A stretch of 64,000 nucleotides of DNA from positions 62,001 to 126,000 of the forward strand of contig JANVYQ010000004.1 in NCBI GenBank assembly GCA_030059675.1, given 5' to 3'. Made by a program: the position numbers and the translations under genes. The stretch comes from Candidatus Pelearchaeum maunauluense (lineage in GTDB: Archaea > Thermoproteota > Nitrososphaeria_A > Caldarchaeales > Caldarchaeaceae). Positions 1 through 9,552 of the stretch are shown here, piece after piece. The notes beneath the pieces are model-generated. The model worked only from the letters and a program-made list of their open reading frames with translations. It searched no databases and was not told the DNA's origin. Positions within the stretch are counted from its first letter, which is position 1. Every line of letters begins with the position of its first letter.

Positions 1-1
1 G

Positions 2-238
2 GAGCAGCTTAAGACTCTTGATAGGTATGAGGGAGTTCCCACGATGCACGCGAGGCGGATTGTGGTTGTTGAGACAGAAGAAGGCCAGCTTGAGGCCGTT
101 ACCTACGTTGTCAGCAATCCCCGCGGGAGGGTTGCCCCCTCCCAGCAGTACCTCTCAAGCATGATACGCGGATTAAGGCAGCACGGATACGATGAGAGAG
201 TGATAGCGCTGGTGAGGAAAGCCGCCATGAAGGGCTAA
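2..238 (+). CDS. gamma-glutamylcyclotransferase/AIG2-like protein, C-terminal part (cut by window edge)
   Basis: The frame is open at the left edge and gives a 78-residue C-terminal piece ending in TAA. It contains LDRYEGVP near the start, then RRIVVVETEEG, AVTYVV and a PSQQYL...GLRQHGYDE tail. This order is typical of the second half of the small beta-barrel cyclotransferase (AIG2/BtrG-like) fold. Family members act on gamma-glutamyl amines or peptides, but the substrate cannot be read here because the N-terminal half is missing. The next gene follows on the same strand after about 25 bases. Family assignment is moderately sure; function is not. Confidence 0.6.
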   Translation, partial: EQLKTLDRYEGVPTMHARRIVVVETEEGQLEAVTYVVSNPRGRVAPSQQYLSSMIRGLRQHGYDERVIALVRKAAMKG

Positions 239-262
239 AGCCTTAAGAGCAAACATGTAGGC

Positions 263-3200
263 TTGAGTTGGGTTAGAAGCCCCTTGACGGTCTCGCGGCT
301 GGCTATATCAACAGCCGACGTGCTGGATGAGCTGGGATACGACTTCTACCAATTCACAACACAGCCCATAACACCCAGATTCTCTGACAAAACATTCAGC
401 GAACTACTTCCACAACTGGCAACCTCCAACGAGCCACGCTGCGTAGCAATAGCTGGGATGCGCCTCTACGAGCATCAGGAAAAAACCATGAACGCCTTGA
501 TGTTGGGCGAGAATGTAGTCCTAAAGTCGGGAACAGGCTCTGGCAAGACCGAGGCGTGGTTTCTATACTCGGCTATCAACGACGTGAAGACCATAGCAAT
601 CTACCCAACTCTCGCTCTGGCTAATGACCAGCTAACTAGGCTAAAGGAATACACTGCCGCCCTGGGGAGGAAGACGCTCGCGCTTGACGCCTTGAAGAAG
701 AGCAACATGCTAAAGAGGATGAGCTTCAGAGAACTGCGCAAAGAGCTGGGAGAATCGCATATACTCATAACAAACCCCGCGTTCCTCCTAAACGAGCTTA
801 AGAAAATAGGTGCTGGAAAGCCGTCGCTTCTAAAACAGTTCATAGAGAAGGCAGGCCTCCTCGTGGTGGATGACTTTGACTTCTATGGACCGCGCTCCAT
901 AGCGCTTCTCTTCAGCATGGTTAAGCTCCTAGTCCAGACAGTAAATCCTAATCTCCAGCTAGCGTTCATAACTGCAGCCCTAGAAAACCCGAATGAGGTA
1001 GCCCAATATCTAACCATGATAAACAACAGGAGAACATCAATAATAGAGGGACACGCGTTCCAACCAGCTAACAACTACTACATAGTGCTTGGAAAGAGCC
1101 TGCGTAGGACGTGGGAGGAGCTTAGAAACCAGATGCAGAAATTCCGCGACGCAGGAGCTGGGCATGATGTGATAAAGGCGCTGGAGGACTATCAGCTCTT
1201 CAAAAAGCTATACTTCAAGGTCATTGAGGTGGCTAGGGCTGCTGGGGTTAAGGTTCCAGAAGAAACGGTTGATGTGGCTGATATACTCGCTAGGTATGTC
1301 CAGGATGATGGTGTTACTCTGGTCTTTACGCGGGGTATTGCGCGTGCGGAAGAGCTTGCTCGGCGCGTGGCTTCCAAGCTTTCCAGCGACAGGGCTGTTG
1401 CTGCACACCACCATCTCCTACTAAAGACGCAGCGCGAAGAGGTTGAGGAGAGGGCTAGGAGAGGTGAGGTTAAGATACTCATTTCGCCAAGAACGCTAAG
1501 CCAGGGGATAGACATAGGCCTAGTGGTGCGCGCCGTCCATGTAGGCCTGCCAGACTCGGTTAGGGAGTTCAGGCAGCGCGAGGGTAGGAAGGGCAGGAGA
1601 CCAGAGATAGAGAGAACGGAGACCGTGATAATACCCAGCAGCCCCTGGGATAGAGACCTACTGACACGCGGGGTCGATGCATTAAGGAAATGGATAGAGC
1701 TGCCTGGGGAGAAAGTAATAGTCAATAAGGAAAATCTATACAGTAAGCTCTTTGAGACACTTTACCGCTTCATCTCCCCAAGCCTTAGGAAGACGCTCTC
1801 TCCAGAGGACTATAACTTCCTCAGGAGGCTGAGGCTTGAGGAGGATGGTGAGCTTACATTCAATGGGAAGAATACCTGGCTGAAGATGAACTTCTACGAG
1901 TTCGCCCCATCATACGGGATTAAACGCATGAGAACCACCGAGACGGGTGGAATTGAACGGCTTGAAGATATATCTCACGTGGATTTGGTTGAGAAATTCC
2001 AAATAGGATGCATAGATTATAGTAGCGATGGTATAGTCGTTGAGCATCGTTTAGGCGGCCGCTCCTCACGCGTTATTACCGCTGTGGTGGTTGATGACTT
2101 GGCGGAGAGGGTTATGCGCCACCACGACGCGCTGGCTTACGTGCTGGAGGAGTATGAGCGAACTAAAGCCAGATGGGGCGAGCCTCCCAACATAAGACGC
2201 GACTACTTCCACGGCAAGCTGCACAGCGAGGTCATATGTGTGGTCCACGCACCAAGCCAGGGCTTTGGACTCTACACGAAGATACCCAACAGAGTCCAGT
2301 GGAGGATATTATCTGATAGGAAGAGGATAGAGACCTTCGGAGATAGGACGCATATATACAGGGAGTGTAGAACCATGGTAGTCCCTACACCTACGCGAGG
2401 GATATACACAGACTACACTTATGGTATCAGCTTTGAGGTTGAGCCGCGCGAGAGTGTTGAGCTACTTCGTCTAGGGCTGGCGTTTATCATGATTCTTCTG
2501 CGCCGCTTGCTGGGTGTTGCATTTGACACAATAAAATATGACATTATGGTGATGGGTGAGAGGAAGGTCATAGGGATGCACGAGACGGAGAGCGCTGGGC
2601 TTCTAGCACGGTTGGACTGGAGCAAGTTATACGAAATGACCAAAAACTACACACCAGACGAGCTGGACGAAATATTCCTGGAAGAGGTTGATGAGCTCGC
2701 ATACTCCAGCTTCATAACGCTCAAACTAGACTGGGAAACAGTCAAGCAGCAGGCGCTGAACATAATAGACTACATAAGGCTTCGGGACACTCTCAGAATT
2801 AAGATAAGAGATCTCTCTCTGGATATTCCACGCCCATCCAGGGCGCTTAAACTAGTTACAGTATCCGTTGCCGATTTCACACTTCGCGAAGACCTGAGGA
2901 GCGGGCTATACGCTGTTGCCCTCTTTGATGGCGAAGAGATAACCCATGTAGTAGGGGTTAAGGAGCTGGGACAACCTGATGAAGAGGCCTCAAAAATACT
3001 TACGCGGATAACGCAGCTCATAAATCAGGGATTTAGAATAGCCGTTTACGAGTTGGAGTCGCTGAAGTCTGTACTCGCGTCCTCTGGCTTAAGCGGCCTC
3101 CAAGCGGTCTTGCTGGGAGCTGAGGGGATGGGGAAGCTGGTGAGAGTCCGCGACACGCTGGCAAGCTCCCTAGGCGATAGGCTACCCTTGGAAGTAGTGG

Positions 3201-3418
3201 AGGAAGCACTAGGGATGAAGCGCGAAGTAGCGTTGAAGGATATAATCTACAGCGTGGAGGAAGAGAAGAGGCGCATACCGAAGATGTCCTTCATCAGGAG
3301 TGTGCCAGAGCGTTTGAGCAGGAAGATAAGTCAATTCGTGCAGGATGAGGTTAGAAACATATACACAGCAGCCCTTGTTGCGGAGAAGCTAGCAAACAGC
3401 GGAGGGAGCGGTGGTTGA
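263..3418 (+). CDS. large SF2 DEAD/DEAH-type helicase with long uncharacterised C-terminal half
   Basis: A 1051-residue protein starting at TTG. Walker A (SGTGSGKTE) lies near residues 89-97, a motif II variant VVDDFD near 201-206, and the second RecA lobe near 340-470 with TRGIARAEEL, SQGIDIG and the arginine-finger motif QREGRKGRR. The layout resembles the Hrq1/MrfA (YprA) and Lhr-like DNA helicases. Residues 480-1051 match no domain I recognise; the stretch near 870-960 alternates strands and helices and could be a nuclease-like fold, which is a guess. The stop overlaps the next start (TTGA), so translation is probably coupled. Likely a DNA repair or remodelling helicase; the exact subfamily is uncertain. 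Confidence 0.75.
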   Translation: MSWVRSPLTVSRLAISTADVLDELGYDFYQFTTQPITPRFSDKTFSELLPQLATSNEPRCVAIAGMRLYEHQEKTMNALMLGENVVLKSGTGSGKTEAWFLYSAINDVKTIAIYPTLALANDQLTRLKEYTAALGRKTLALDALKKSNMLKRMSFRELRKELGESHILITNPAFLLNELKKIGAGKPSLLKQFIEKAGLLVVDDFDFYGPRSIALLFSMVKLLVQTVNPNLQLAFITAALENPNEVAQYLTMINNRRTSIIEGHAFQPANNYYIVLGKSLRRTWEELRNQMQKFRDAGAGHDVIKALEDYQLFKKLYFKVIEVARAAGVKVPEETVDVADILARYVQDDGVTLVFTRGIARAEELARRVASKLSSDRAVAAHHHLLLKTQREEVEERARRGEVKILISPRTLSQGIDIGLVVRAVHVGLPDSVREFRQREGRKGRRPEIERTETVIIPSSPWDRDLLTRGVDALRKWIELPGEKVIVNKENLYSKLFETLYRFISPSLRKTLSPEDYNFLRRLRLEEDGELTFNGKNTWLKMNFYEFAPSYGIKRMRTTETGGIERLEDISHVDLVEKFQIGCIDYSSDGIVVEHRLGGRSSRVITAVVVDDLAERVMRHHDALAYVLEEYERTKARWGEPPNIRRDYFHGKLHSEVICVVHAPSQGFGLYTKIPNRVQWRILSDRKRIETFGDRTHIYRECRTMVVPTPTRGIYTDYTYGISFEVEPRESVELLRLGLAFIMILLRRLLGVAFDTIKYDIMVMGERKVIGMHETESAGLLARLDWSKLYEMTKNYTPDELDEIFLEEVDELAYSSFITLKLDWETVKQQALNIIDYIRLRDTLRIKIRDLSLDIPRPSRALKLVTVSVADFTLREDLRSGLYAVALFDGEEITHVVGVKELGQPDEEASKILTRITQLINQGFRIAVYELESLKSVLASSGLSGLQAVLLGAEGMGKLVRVRDTLASSLGDRLPLEVVEEALGMKREVALKDIIYSVEEEKRRIPKMSFIRSVPERLSRKISQFVQDEVRNIYTAALVAEKLANSGGSGG

Positions 3419-3981
3419 GAATAGCCCTCGACGTGGATGGGGTTTTGGCAGACCTGCTCGGTGCGTGGCTCCGAGTCTATCAAGAGGAGACAGGCCGCTA
3501 CATAGAGAGAAGCGAGGTAGATAGCTGGGAGTTCTGGGCAAAATACGGAATAACGCGCAGCGAGTTTATGAAATACATGATAAGGGCCTGGAGTAGGTGG
3601 TGGGAGATAACGCCGCTGGAAGACGACATGGCGGAAGATGCGGATAAACTATCAAGATACGGTGATGTGGATATAGTAACCCAAAGACCAGCTAAGACAA
3701 TATCATACGTCAAGAAATGGCTTGATAAGCATGGGGTTAAGTATAGGCGATTTACATGGGTTCCTCCTAGCAAGAGTAAATCGGAGTATGGCTATGATGT
3801 GTATATTGACGACTCGCCGCGCTTGGCTGAGGAGCTACAGCGGCAGGGAAGGCTTATGCTGCTCTACAACCAGCCTTGGAATAGTGAGGTCCGCGGCAGT
3901 AGTGTTATTAAGCGGGTAAACTCGCTTGACGAATGCGCAGACCAGCTGGAGAAGCTGGTTAATGGTGGTTCCCTTGTATAA
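3415..3981 (+). CDS. HAD-superfamily 5'(3')-nucleotidase-like phosphatase
   Basis: A 188-residue protein starting at a TTG that overlaps the helicase stop. The N-terminus carries the HAD nucleophile motif LDVDGVLADL (Asp6 nucleophile, Asp8 acid/base). DIVTQRP provides motif II and YIDDSPRL the acidic motif near residue 130, as in the NT5C-type deoxyribonucleotidase branch. Such enzymes remove phosphate from nucleoside monophosphates in the cytoplasm. Its coupling to a helicase suggests a role in nucleotide clean-up, which is inference. The 3' end overlaps the next gene by 20 bases. Confidence 0.7.
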   Translation: MRIALDVDGVLADLLGAWLRVYQEETGRYIERSEVDSWEFWAKYGITRSEFMKYMIRAWSRWWEITPLEDDMAEDADKLSRYGDVDIVTQRPAKTISYVKKWLDKHGVKYRRFTWVPPSKSKSEYGYDVYIDDSPRLAEELQRQGRLMLLYNQPWNSEVRGSSVIKRVNSLDECADQLEKLVNGGSLV

Positions 3982-4516
3982 GGAAGTTCCGCATGAACGG
4001 GTGCATCGCCTATTCTACCCTGTAATACCTGTGATAATAACCGCCGAGCACAGCGGAACCATAGGCGCTATGATGGCGAGTAGCTGCATACCCATGTCGC
4101 TTAACCCATCTATGGTTGGTGTAGCTATAATGACTACACACACGACGCATAGGCTTGTTAAGGAGTCAGGCCAGTTCGCTGTATGTTGGCTCTCATATGA
4201 TAAGCTTGACAAGGCTGTATATGTGGGCGAGACGTCTGGAGTTGGGGTGCAGGACAAGCTTAAGGCGGCTGGGTTATCTCATAAGCCTGGTAGGAGGCTG
4301 TCAGTCCCAATACCTGATGAAGCTGTTGCGTGGCTTGAATGCAAGGTAGTGTGGAGCAGGGTATCAGGAGACCATGAACTCTTCGCCGCAGATGTGGTTG
4401 CCGCATACGCGCATGAAGATTTCGGAGAATACTGGAGATTTGAGAGCTACACGCCCATATTCTATGTGGGGAAAGCCAGGCCAGGCGCTAGTCGCTACGT
4501 CCCCTTCAGGCTCTAG
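3962..4516 (+). CDS. flavin reductase domain (DIM6/NTAB) flavoprotein
   Basis: A flavin-binding split-barrel protein of about 184 residues. The sequence HRLFYPVIPVIITAEHSG...NPSMVGVAIMTTHTTHRLVKESG is the classic FMN-binding pattern of the flavin reductase-like family. The ATG was chosen because GGAG lies about 10 bases upstream; an upstream in-frame start would run further into the nucleotidase gene. Members reduce flavins or act as flavoprotein oxidoreductases, and the partner is unknown. It converges with the molybdoenzyme-like gene, and both stop codons share the tetranucleotide CTAG. Confidence 0.75.
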   Translation: MVVPLYKEVPHERVHRLFYPVIPVIITAEHSGTIGAMMASSCIPMSLNPSMVGVAIMTTHTTHRLVKESGQFAVCWLSYDKLDKAVYVGETSGVGVQDKLKAAGLSHKPGRRLSVPIPDEAVAWLECKVVWSRVSGDHELFAADVVAAYAHEDFGEYWRFESYTPIFYVGKARPGASRYVPFRL

Positions 4517-5127
4517 CGCATTACTGGGCTTCTCCTCACATGCTTTCCGGAGCCACCCTTAAACCGCTCCTCAAACCACACATTACCGCGCTCCGCATAG
4601 CCGAAAATCTCCCAGTAGCCATCGCGGTATTCGTTCATAAACTCTATCCCAGTAAGCCACTTAGCGCTCTTCCACCCGTAGAGATGCGGTATGAATGGTC
4701 TTGCTGGAAAGCCCTGCTCGTGGCGTAATGGCTTTCCATCCATCCTCAACGCCACTATAGCATCTTCATGGAGAGCGTCCTCCAGCGGTATGGGCGTGGT
4801 ATAACCATCGGCGCAGTGGAACATAACCCAACGAGCCTCAGGAAGCGGCTGAGCCATCTCCGCGAGAAGCCTAATACCTACGCCCTCCCAGCTAACCTGC
4901 TTAATAGACCACTTGGTTACACAGTGGAAAGACCTCACATACCTTATCTTGGGCAACTTATCAAGCTCCTCATACGTAAGCTCCAGCTCGTCCTTAACTA
5001 GGCCATTTATCTTTAGACGCCATTCATTAATGTCTATCTTGGGTATCCCAAGTGCTGCGTATATTATCCAGCTTCTGCCCCATACCTGGCCTGGGGGAAG
5101 CTGCTCCTCGCTGGTCGCCTGAACCAT
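4513..5127 (-). CDS. sulfite oxidase-like molybdopterin oxidoreductase
   Basis: A 204-residue protein matching the single-domain SO/YedY-like fold. Cys69 in SFHCVTKWS is the expected molybdenum ligand. The following WEGV(G)IR, FHCADGYTT, HGFPxRP-like EQGFPARPFIPHLYGWK and KWLTGIEF blocks are characteristic of molybdopterin binding. No Tat signal is visible, so the protein is predicted cytoplasmic, unlike YedY. Substrate unknown. A MocA-like molybdenum cofactor cytidylyltransferase-like gene lies about 55 kb away in the window, so Mo-cofactor use in this organism is consistent. Divergent from the nitroreductase upstream. Confidence 0.8.
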   Translation of the reverse strand: MVQATSEEQLPPGQVWGRSWIIYAALGIPKIDINEWRLKINGLVKDELELTYEELDKLPKIRYVRSFHCVTKWSIKQVSWEGVGIRLLAEMAQPLPEARWVMFHCADGYTTPIPLEDALHEDAIVALRMDGKPLRHEQGFPARPFIPHLYGWKSAKWLTGIEFMNEYRDGYWEIFGYAERGNVWFEERFKGGSGKHVRRSPVMR

Positions 5128-5210
5128 AGCTTACCAACATGCTGGGGAGGGAGCTGCTTTTAGTCTTAGCGCCATCACTCATAAAAACACGAAATAACAG
5201 GGATGGAGGT

Positions 5211-5747
5211 ATGGAAAGACACGAGATTGTTGAGGAGCTGATAAAGACAAACCTGGCCGTTAGGGACTTTAAGGAGGAAGATGTGCCCCGCGATGTTATA
5301 CTGAGGATTCTTGAGATTGGGCGGTTGGCGCATAGCTCAAAGAATACACAGCCCTGGAGGTTTGTGGTAGTCAGGGATAAGGCGAAGCTATATGAGATTA
5401 GCAGGACAACACCGACGGGAGCGCATATAGCGCGAGCATCTTTTGCAATAGCCCTCTTCACGGAGAACGCTAAGCTCCCAGAGATTGATGGAGCGAGAGC
5501 CATGGAGGACATGATTCTATACGCCTGGTCCATGGGCATAGGCTCGTGCTGGATAACCAACTTTGACGAAGACAGGGTTAAGAAGCTGCTGAAAGCGCCA
5601 GCGTCTTGGCGGCTCATAACGGTAATCCCATTCGGCTACCCAAGGAATCCCAAGCGACTTGGGCGTAAGAGGAGAAAACCTCTCAGCGAGCTGGCCTGCT
5701 ACGAAGAATATGGAAAATCGATAATGGAGTTGGCAGAAGAGAGATAA
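5211..5747 (+). CDS. nitroreductase family FMN oxidoreductase
   Basis: About 178 residues. AVRDFKEEDVPRDVILRILE with GRLAHSSKNTQPWRFVVV is the FMN phosphate-binding start of the nitroreductase fold, and AMEDMILYAWSMGIGSCWI the central helix. The ATG was chosen because family members begin only about 15 residues before the RDF motif; GGAGGT directly abuts this ATG, so the message may be nearly leaderless. Reductive NAD(P)H-dependent activity on an unknown quinone, nitro compound or flavin is expected. A second, more distant family member lies near 38 kb. Confidence 0.8.
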   Translation: MERHEIVEELIKTNLAVRDFKEEDVPRDVILRILEIGRLAHSSKNTQPWRFVVVRDKAKLYEISRTTPTGAHIARASFAIALFTENAKLPEIDGARAMEDMILYAWSMGIGSCWITNFDEDRVKKLLKAPASWRLITVIPFGYPRNPKRLGRKRRKPLSELACYEEYGKSIMELAEER

Positions 5748-5804
5748 GTATATAGATGGTTCTATTGATGCCTGGTTAAAGGAGCTGGGAGGCTGAATAG
5801 AGAT

Positions 5805-7829
5805 ATGAGTATCTTCACCTTCATACCTCTCATCGCATCGGTGCTTGCGGTAGCCGCTGCTGGCGGTCTCTATGCATGGCTCCGCAACCAGTCGCCTGGA
5901 AATGAGAAGATGGTGAGCATCTCCTCAGCCGTCCGCGAGGGTGCTGTGGCCTTCATCATGCGCGAATATAAGACAATAGCACCGATAGGCGTTGTGATAG
6001 GTGTTCTCATAGCCTTGGCGATAGATGTGGCGGTAGCAGTGTCATTCGCGGTCGGGGCTACGCTCTCAGCGATAGCTGGAATAGTTTCTATTATGACGAC
6101 AGTAGGTGCAGCACCTAGAGCGGCTGAAGCAACCAAGAAAGGAATAGGAGCTACACTACTAGCTTCATTTAGGGGAGGCGCTACCGCAGGCCTCATAATA
6201 ACAGCCATGGCACTACTCGCAGTTACCCTGCTCTACATAATTTACCCAGACCCAGTTGCCGTGGCTGGGGCGGGATTCGGGGCAAGCCTAGTGGCGCTCT
6301 TCATACGAGCAGGCGGCGGGATATACACGAAGGCCGCGGACCTAGGCGCGGACCTGGTGGGTAAGATAGAGGCTGGAATCCCAGAAGACGACCCGCGAAA
6401 CCCCGCAACCATAGCAGATAACGTGGGCGACAACGTGGGCGATGCTGCTGGGATGGGGGCAGACGTATACGAGTCGTATGTAGTAACGCTGCTGGCAGCT
6501 ATGCTCTTGGGCGGCATACTGGGAGTCAGCGAGCTGGTAATACTCCCACTACTGGTTGGCGGCGCTGGCCTAATCGCCTCAATAGTCGGAGTATTCACAG
6601 TAGGGGGCAAGAACGTATCAAACCCCATGACGCCCCTCAACACATCATTTATAGTCGCAGCAATATTGGCAATAATCCTAGACTTGATAATAACCACCAC
6701 GCTCATAGGGAATAACATGCTCGCCTACGCCCTCTTCGCCTCGGCCCTGCTAGGAGTTATCCTAGTTCCTATAATACAGCGCATAACCGACTACTACACG
6801 AACTATATCTATAAGCCTGTTAAGGCTGTTGCCGAAGCAACAAAGATAGGGCATAGCGCCAACATACTTGAGGGGATAAGCCAAGGCCTCAAATCAACTC
6901 TACCCCTGGCACTATCCCTCATCATAGCCATCGTGGTGAGCTACTACGCTGTCTTCTCAGTATCGGGAGACACGCTGCTGGGAATCTACGCCACAGCGAT
7001 AACTACGATGGCCATGCTCAGCCTCGCGGGTATCGTATTATCAATAGACAGCTTCGGCCCAGTAAGCGACAACGCTGGCGGTATTGTAGAGATGTCTGGC
7101 ATGAGTGAGGAGAATAGAAACGTAACCGACCAGCTGGACGCCGTAGGAAACACGGCAAAAGCTACGACAAAAGGATTCGCGATAGCTAGTGCAGCGCTCG
7201 CGGCGCTGGCTATGATACAGGCATTCCAGCACGAGGCCCAGAAATTCTTCGCAGAACGCGCGTTTGAGTATAGCCTCACCAACCCAGTCGTGATAGTAGG
7301 CCTCCTCATAGGCGCCCTACTTCCCTTCTACATAAGCAGCAGGCTAATCACAGCAGTCGGAAACACGGCTGCAAAGATAGTCGAGGAAGTCAGGCAGCAA
7401 TTCAAGAATAACCCTGGGATACTTGAGGGAACCGCAAGGCCGAACTATGCGCGCGTGGTTGACATAGCAACCAGCGGGGCTATAAAAGAGCTGTTTGCAC
7501 CAGCGGCCATAGTAGTAATAACCCCTATACTCGTCGGCGTCTTGCTCGGACCAGAGGCGGTAGTCGGTGTTCTCACAGGGGCCGTGCTAAGCGGCCTCTA
7601 CCTAGCATACCACATGGCAAATAGCGGCGCCGCATGGGACAACGCCAAGAAATATCTGGAAGTGATTGGTAAGAAGAAGACACCAGAACACGCTATAGCG
7701 GTCTCAGGAGACTTGGTCGGAGACCCGTATAAGGATACCGCAGGCCCAAGCCTCAACACGGTGATTAAGGTTCTCAACACTGTGGCGATAGTCTTCGTCT
7801 CGGTATTCCTAGGGCTACTGGTGCTATGA
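5805..7829 (+). CDS. hppA: membrane-bound H+-translocating pyrophosphatase, K+-independent type
   Basis: A 674-residue protein with about 16 membrane helices. The pyrophosphate-Mg site is intact: ADLVGKIEAGIPEDDPRNP followed by ADNVGDNVGD near residues 180-210, and DNAGGIVEMSG and GDLVGDPYKDTAGPSLN in the second half. At the subtype position the motif reads GNTAKATTKG: Lys at the site equivalent to 460 and Thr at 463 are the established signature of K+-independent proton pumps, whereas K+-dependent enzymes have Ala. It hydrolyses PPi and exports protons across the cell membrane. The stop overlaps the next start as ATGA. Confidence 0.93.
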   Translation: MSIFTFIPLIASVLAVAAAGGLYAWLRNQSPGNEKMVSISSAVREGAVAFIMREYKTIAPIGVVIGVLIALAIDVAVAVSFAVGATLSAIAGIVSIMTTVGAAPRAAEATKKGIGATLLASFRGGATAGLIITAMALLAVTLLYIIYPDPVAVAGAGFGASLVALFIRAGGGIYTKAADLGADLVGKIEAGIPEDDPRNPATIADNVGDNVGDAAGMGADVYESYVVTLLAAMLLGGILGVSELVILPLLVGGAGLIASIVGVFTVGGKNVSNPMTPLNTSFIVAAILAIILDLIITTTLIGNNMLAYALFASALLGVILVPIIQRITDYYTNYIYKPVKAVAEATKIGHSANILEGISQGLKSTLPLALSLIIAIVVSYYAVFSVSGDTLLGIYATAITTMAMLSLAGIVLSIDSFGPVSDNAGGIVEMSGMSEENRNVTDQLDAVGNTAKATTKGFAIASAALAALAMIQAFQHEAQKFFAERAFEYSLTNPVVIVGLLIGALLPFYISSRLITAVGNTAAKIVEEVRQQFKNNPGILEGTARPNYARVVDIATSGAIKELFAPAAIVVITPILVGVLLGPEAVVGVLTGAVLSGLYLAYHMANSGAAWDNAKKYLEVIGKKKTPEHAIAVSGDLVGDPYKDTAGPSLNTVIKVLNTVAIVFVSVFLGLLVL

Positions 7830-9031
7830 CGATACTCATACGAAACGCGCGGCTAGTTGGGCATGATGGTCTCTGGTCAATACTCGTCGGGGAAGGTCTC
7901 ATAAGAAGAGTATCCCGCGAGCTAGGTGGCGGGGCTGATACTGTTATAGACGCTGGGGGAGGACTTGTTACCGAGAGCCACGTAATACCACACCTCCACC
8001 TAGATAAGGTGGATACCATAAACCTGGTGGGCGACGCAGCGTTACAGCACTACCACGCCGAGGAGATGCTGAGCGCCGAACAAGCCATTAGAGTCGCGTC
8101 GCTGGTGAAGGAAACATATACGGAAGATGAGATAATCATGCGGGCCAGACGGGTCTGCCTAATGGCTGTGGAGAACGGCGTTACACATGTAAGGGCTTTC
8201 GCCGACGTGGATAAGAAGGCGCGGCTCACAGCATTAAGAGCGTTAAAGAAGCTCAAAAAAGAGCTGGCTGGAATCCTCACTATTGACATAGTGGCGTTTC
8301 CCCAAGAGGGTTTCGCGGAAGATGCCGAGAACGAGGAAATGCTCATAAAAGCTGTTGAGGAAGGAGCAGATGTTGTAGGAGGAATACCATGGATTGAACC
8401 CACGCGCGAGAAGCAGCTCTACCACGTAAAGCGGGTCTTTGACGCTGCCACACAATACGATACTCCTGCAGCATTCTTAAGCGACGATACGGGAAACCCA
8501 GAAATGAGAACAACCGAGATGATACTAAAGGAGACCGAGCAACGCGGCTGGAAGGGGAGGGTAGAGATATGCCACGCAAGGGCATTAGCCAAATACCCAG
8601 AAGAATATCTAAAGACAATCACCAACAAGCTAAAACTGCTGGATGTAAGTATCGTTGTTAATCCCCATACAGGGCCTGTCGTAGCGCCTGTGAAGACGCT
8701 ATTAGAGAACGGTGTCAACGTCGCTTTGGGTCAGGATGACTGTGCCGACGCTTACTACCCATATGGTAGGTGCAACATGTTGGAGGTGGCTTTCCTAGCG
8801 TCGCACCTATTGAGGATGATGACTTCCAGAGACCAGCGGATACTCTATGAGATGATAACAACGCGGGCGGCTCGCGCAATAGAAATAGAGGGGCACAAAA
8901 TCCATGAAGGCGCCAAAGCAAACCTAATACTATACAGAGAGAAGACCATAAGCGAGCTCCTCCGATACCAGCCGAAGCCGGTGCTGGTTGTTAAGAACGG
9001 TGAGATAACGCGGTCGGTGGGAGTTGATTAG
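7826..9031 (+). CDS. cytosine deaminase-like amidohydrolase with altered active-site residues
   Basis: A 401-residue TIM-barrel amidohydrolase. HLHLDK (metal ligands, near residue 58), DIVAFPQEG, GGIPWIEP, ICHARAL and LGQDDCADAYYPYGRCNML follow the cytosine deaminase (CodA) order. At the position of the CodA HCDE motif, however, the sequence reads AFLSDDTGNP: the metal-binding His is Leu and the catalytic Glu is Asp. True cytosine deaminase activity is therefore doubtful; it may hydrolyse another ring or use another metal arrangement. Translationally coupled to hppA by a 4-base overlap. Stop shares TTAG with the convergent PUA gene. Confidence 0.75.
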   Translation: MTILIRNARLVGHDGLWSILVGEGLIRRVSRELGGGADTVIDAGGGLVTESHVIPHLHLDKVDTINLVGDAALQHYHAEEMLSAEQAIRVASLVKETYTEDEIIMRARRVCLMAVENGVTHVRAFADVDKKARLTALRALKKLKKELAGILTIDIVAFPQEGFAEDAENEEMLIKAVEEGADVVGGIPWIEPTREKQLYHVKRVFDAATQYDTPAAFLSDDTGNPEMRTTEMILKETEQRGWKGRVEICHARALAKYPEEYLKTITNKLKLLDVSIVVNPHTGPVVAPVKTLLENGVNVALGQDDCADAYYPYGRCNMLEVAFLASHLLRMMTSRDQRILYEMITTRAARAIEIEGHKIHEGAKANLILYREKTISELLRYQPKPVLVVKNGEITRSVGVD

Positions 9032-9540
9032 CCTCCCAAAACGCGTTGAGCAAGCCTCCAGAACTTATCATCAACGTGGTGTATGTTGACTAGTATCTTC
9101 CCCCGCTGCATCTCCGCTGCTTTCTCAGAATCTTCTAACGCTACACCCACCGCCAGTGGTTTTCCATACGTCTCGTCGCGCACAACCACAAGATCGCCAC
9201 TTTTGAAACTCTTCTCAAAGCGCGTGATTCCAGGCCTCATTATATGGGCGCCGCTGGCTACGTGTGGTATCGCTCCCCTATCCACTCTCACGCTGGGAAG
9301 CTTGTCAAGCAGATTAACCCCCTCTCCCTCCAGAGCTGGTACGACACGCTCCTCGCGCACAATAAACACATAATTCCCTATCAATAGTATTTTATTTCCA
9401 GATTCGTCCAATACTTCCCGCACATCGCCTTTCATAAAGAGCCGCCTAAACTCCTCGTCGGAGAAAAACGTCCCAACCTTATCGCGGAGAGCATTCTTCT
9501 CCCTAGAGCTCAGATACCTAACACGCAATTCAACACGCAC
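9028..9540 (-). CDS. PUA-domain RNA-binding protein, archaeal MCT-1-like
   Basis: A 170-residue protein. Residues 1-80 form the pre-PUA region (RYLSSREKNALRDKV...) and residues 85-165 a PUA domain (LPSVRVDRGAIPHVASGAHIMRPGI...FKSGDLVVVRDE...PLAVGVAL). This architecture is that of the archaeal relatives of eukaryotic MCT-1/DENR-associated proteins, which bind tRNA or the small ribosomal subunit. No catalytic residues. A role in translation is likely; the precise one is not shown by the sequence. Convergent with the amidohydrolase gene. Confidence 0.8.
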   Translation of the reverse strand: MRVELRVRYLSSREKNALRDKVGTFFSDEEFRRLFMKGDVREVLDESGNKILLIGNYVFIVREERVVPALEGEGVNLLDKLPSVRVDRGAIPHVASGAHIMRPGITRFEKSFKSGDLVVVRDETYGKPLAVGVALEDSEKAAEMQRGKILVNIHHVDDKFWRLAQRVLGG

Positions 9541-9552
9541 CCATATACCAGG

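Noticed and set aside
1192..1725. Minus-strand Ser/Thr-rich reading opposite the helicase
   Set aside because: Typical antisense composition; helicase motifs are on the plus strand.
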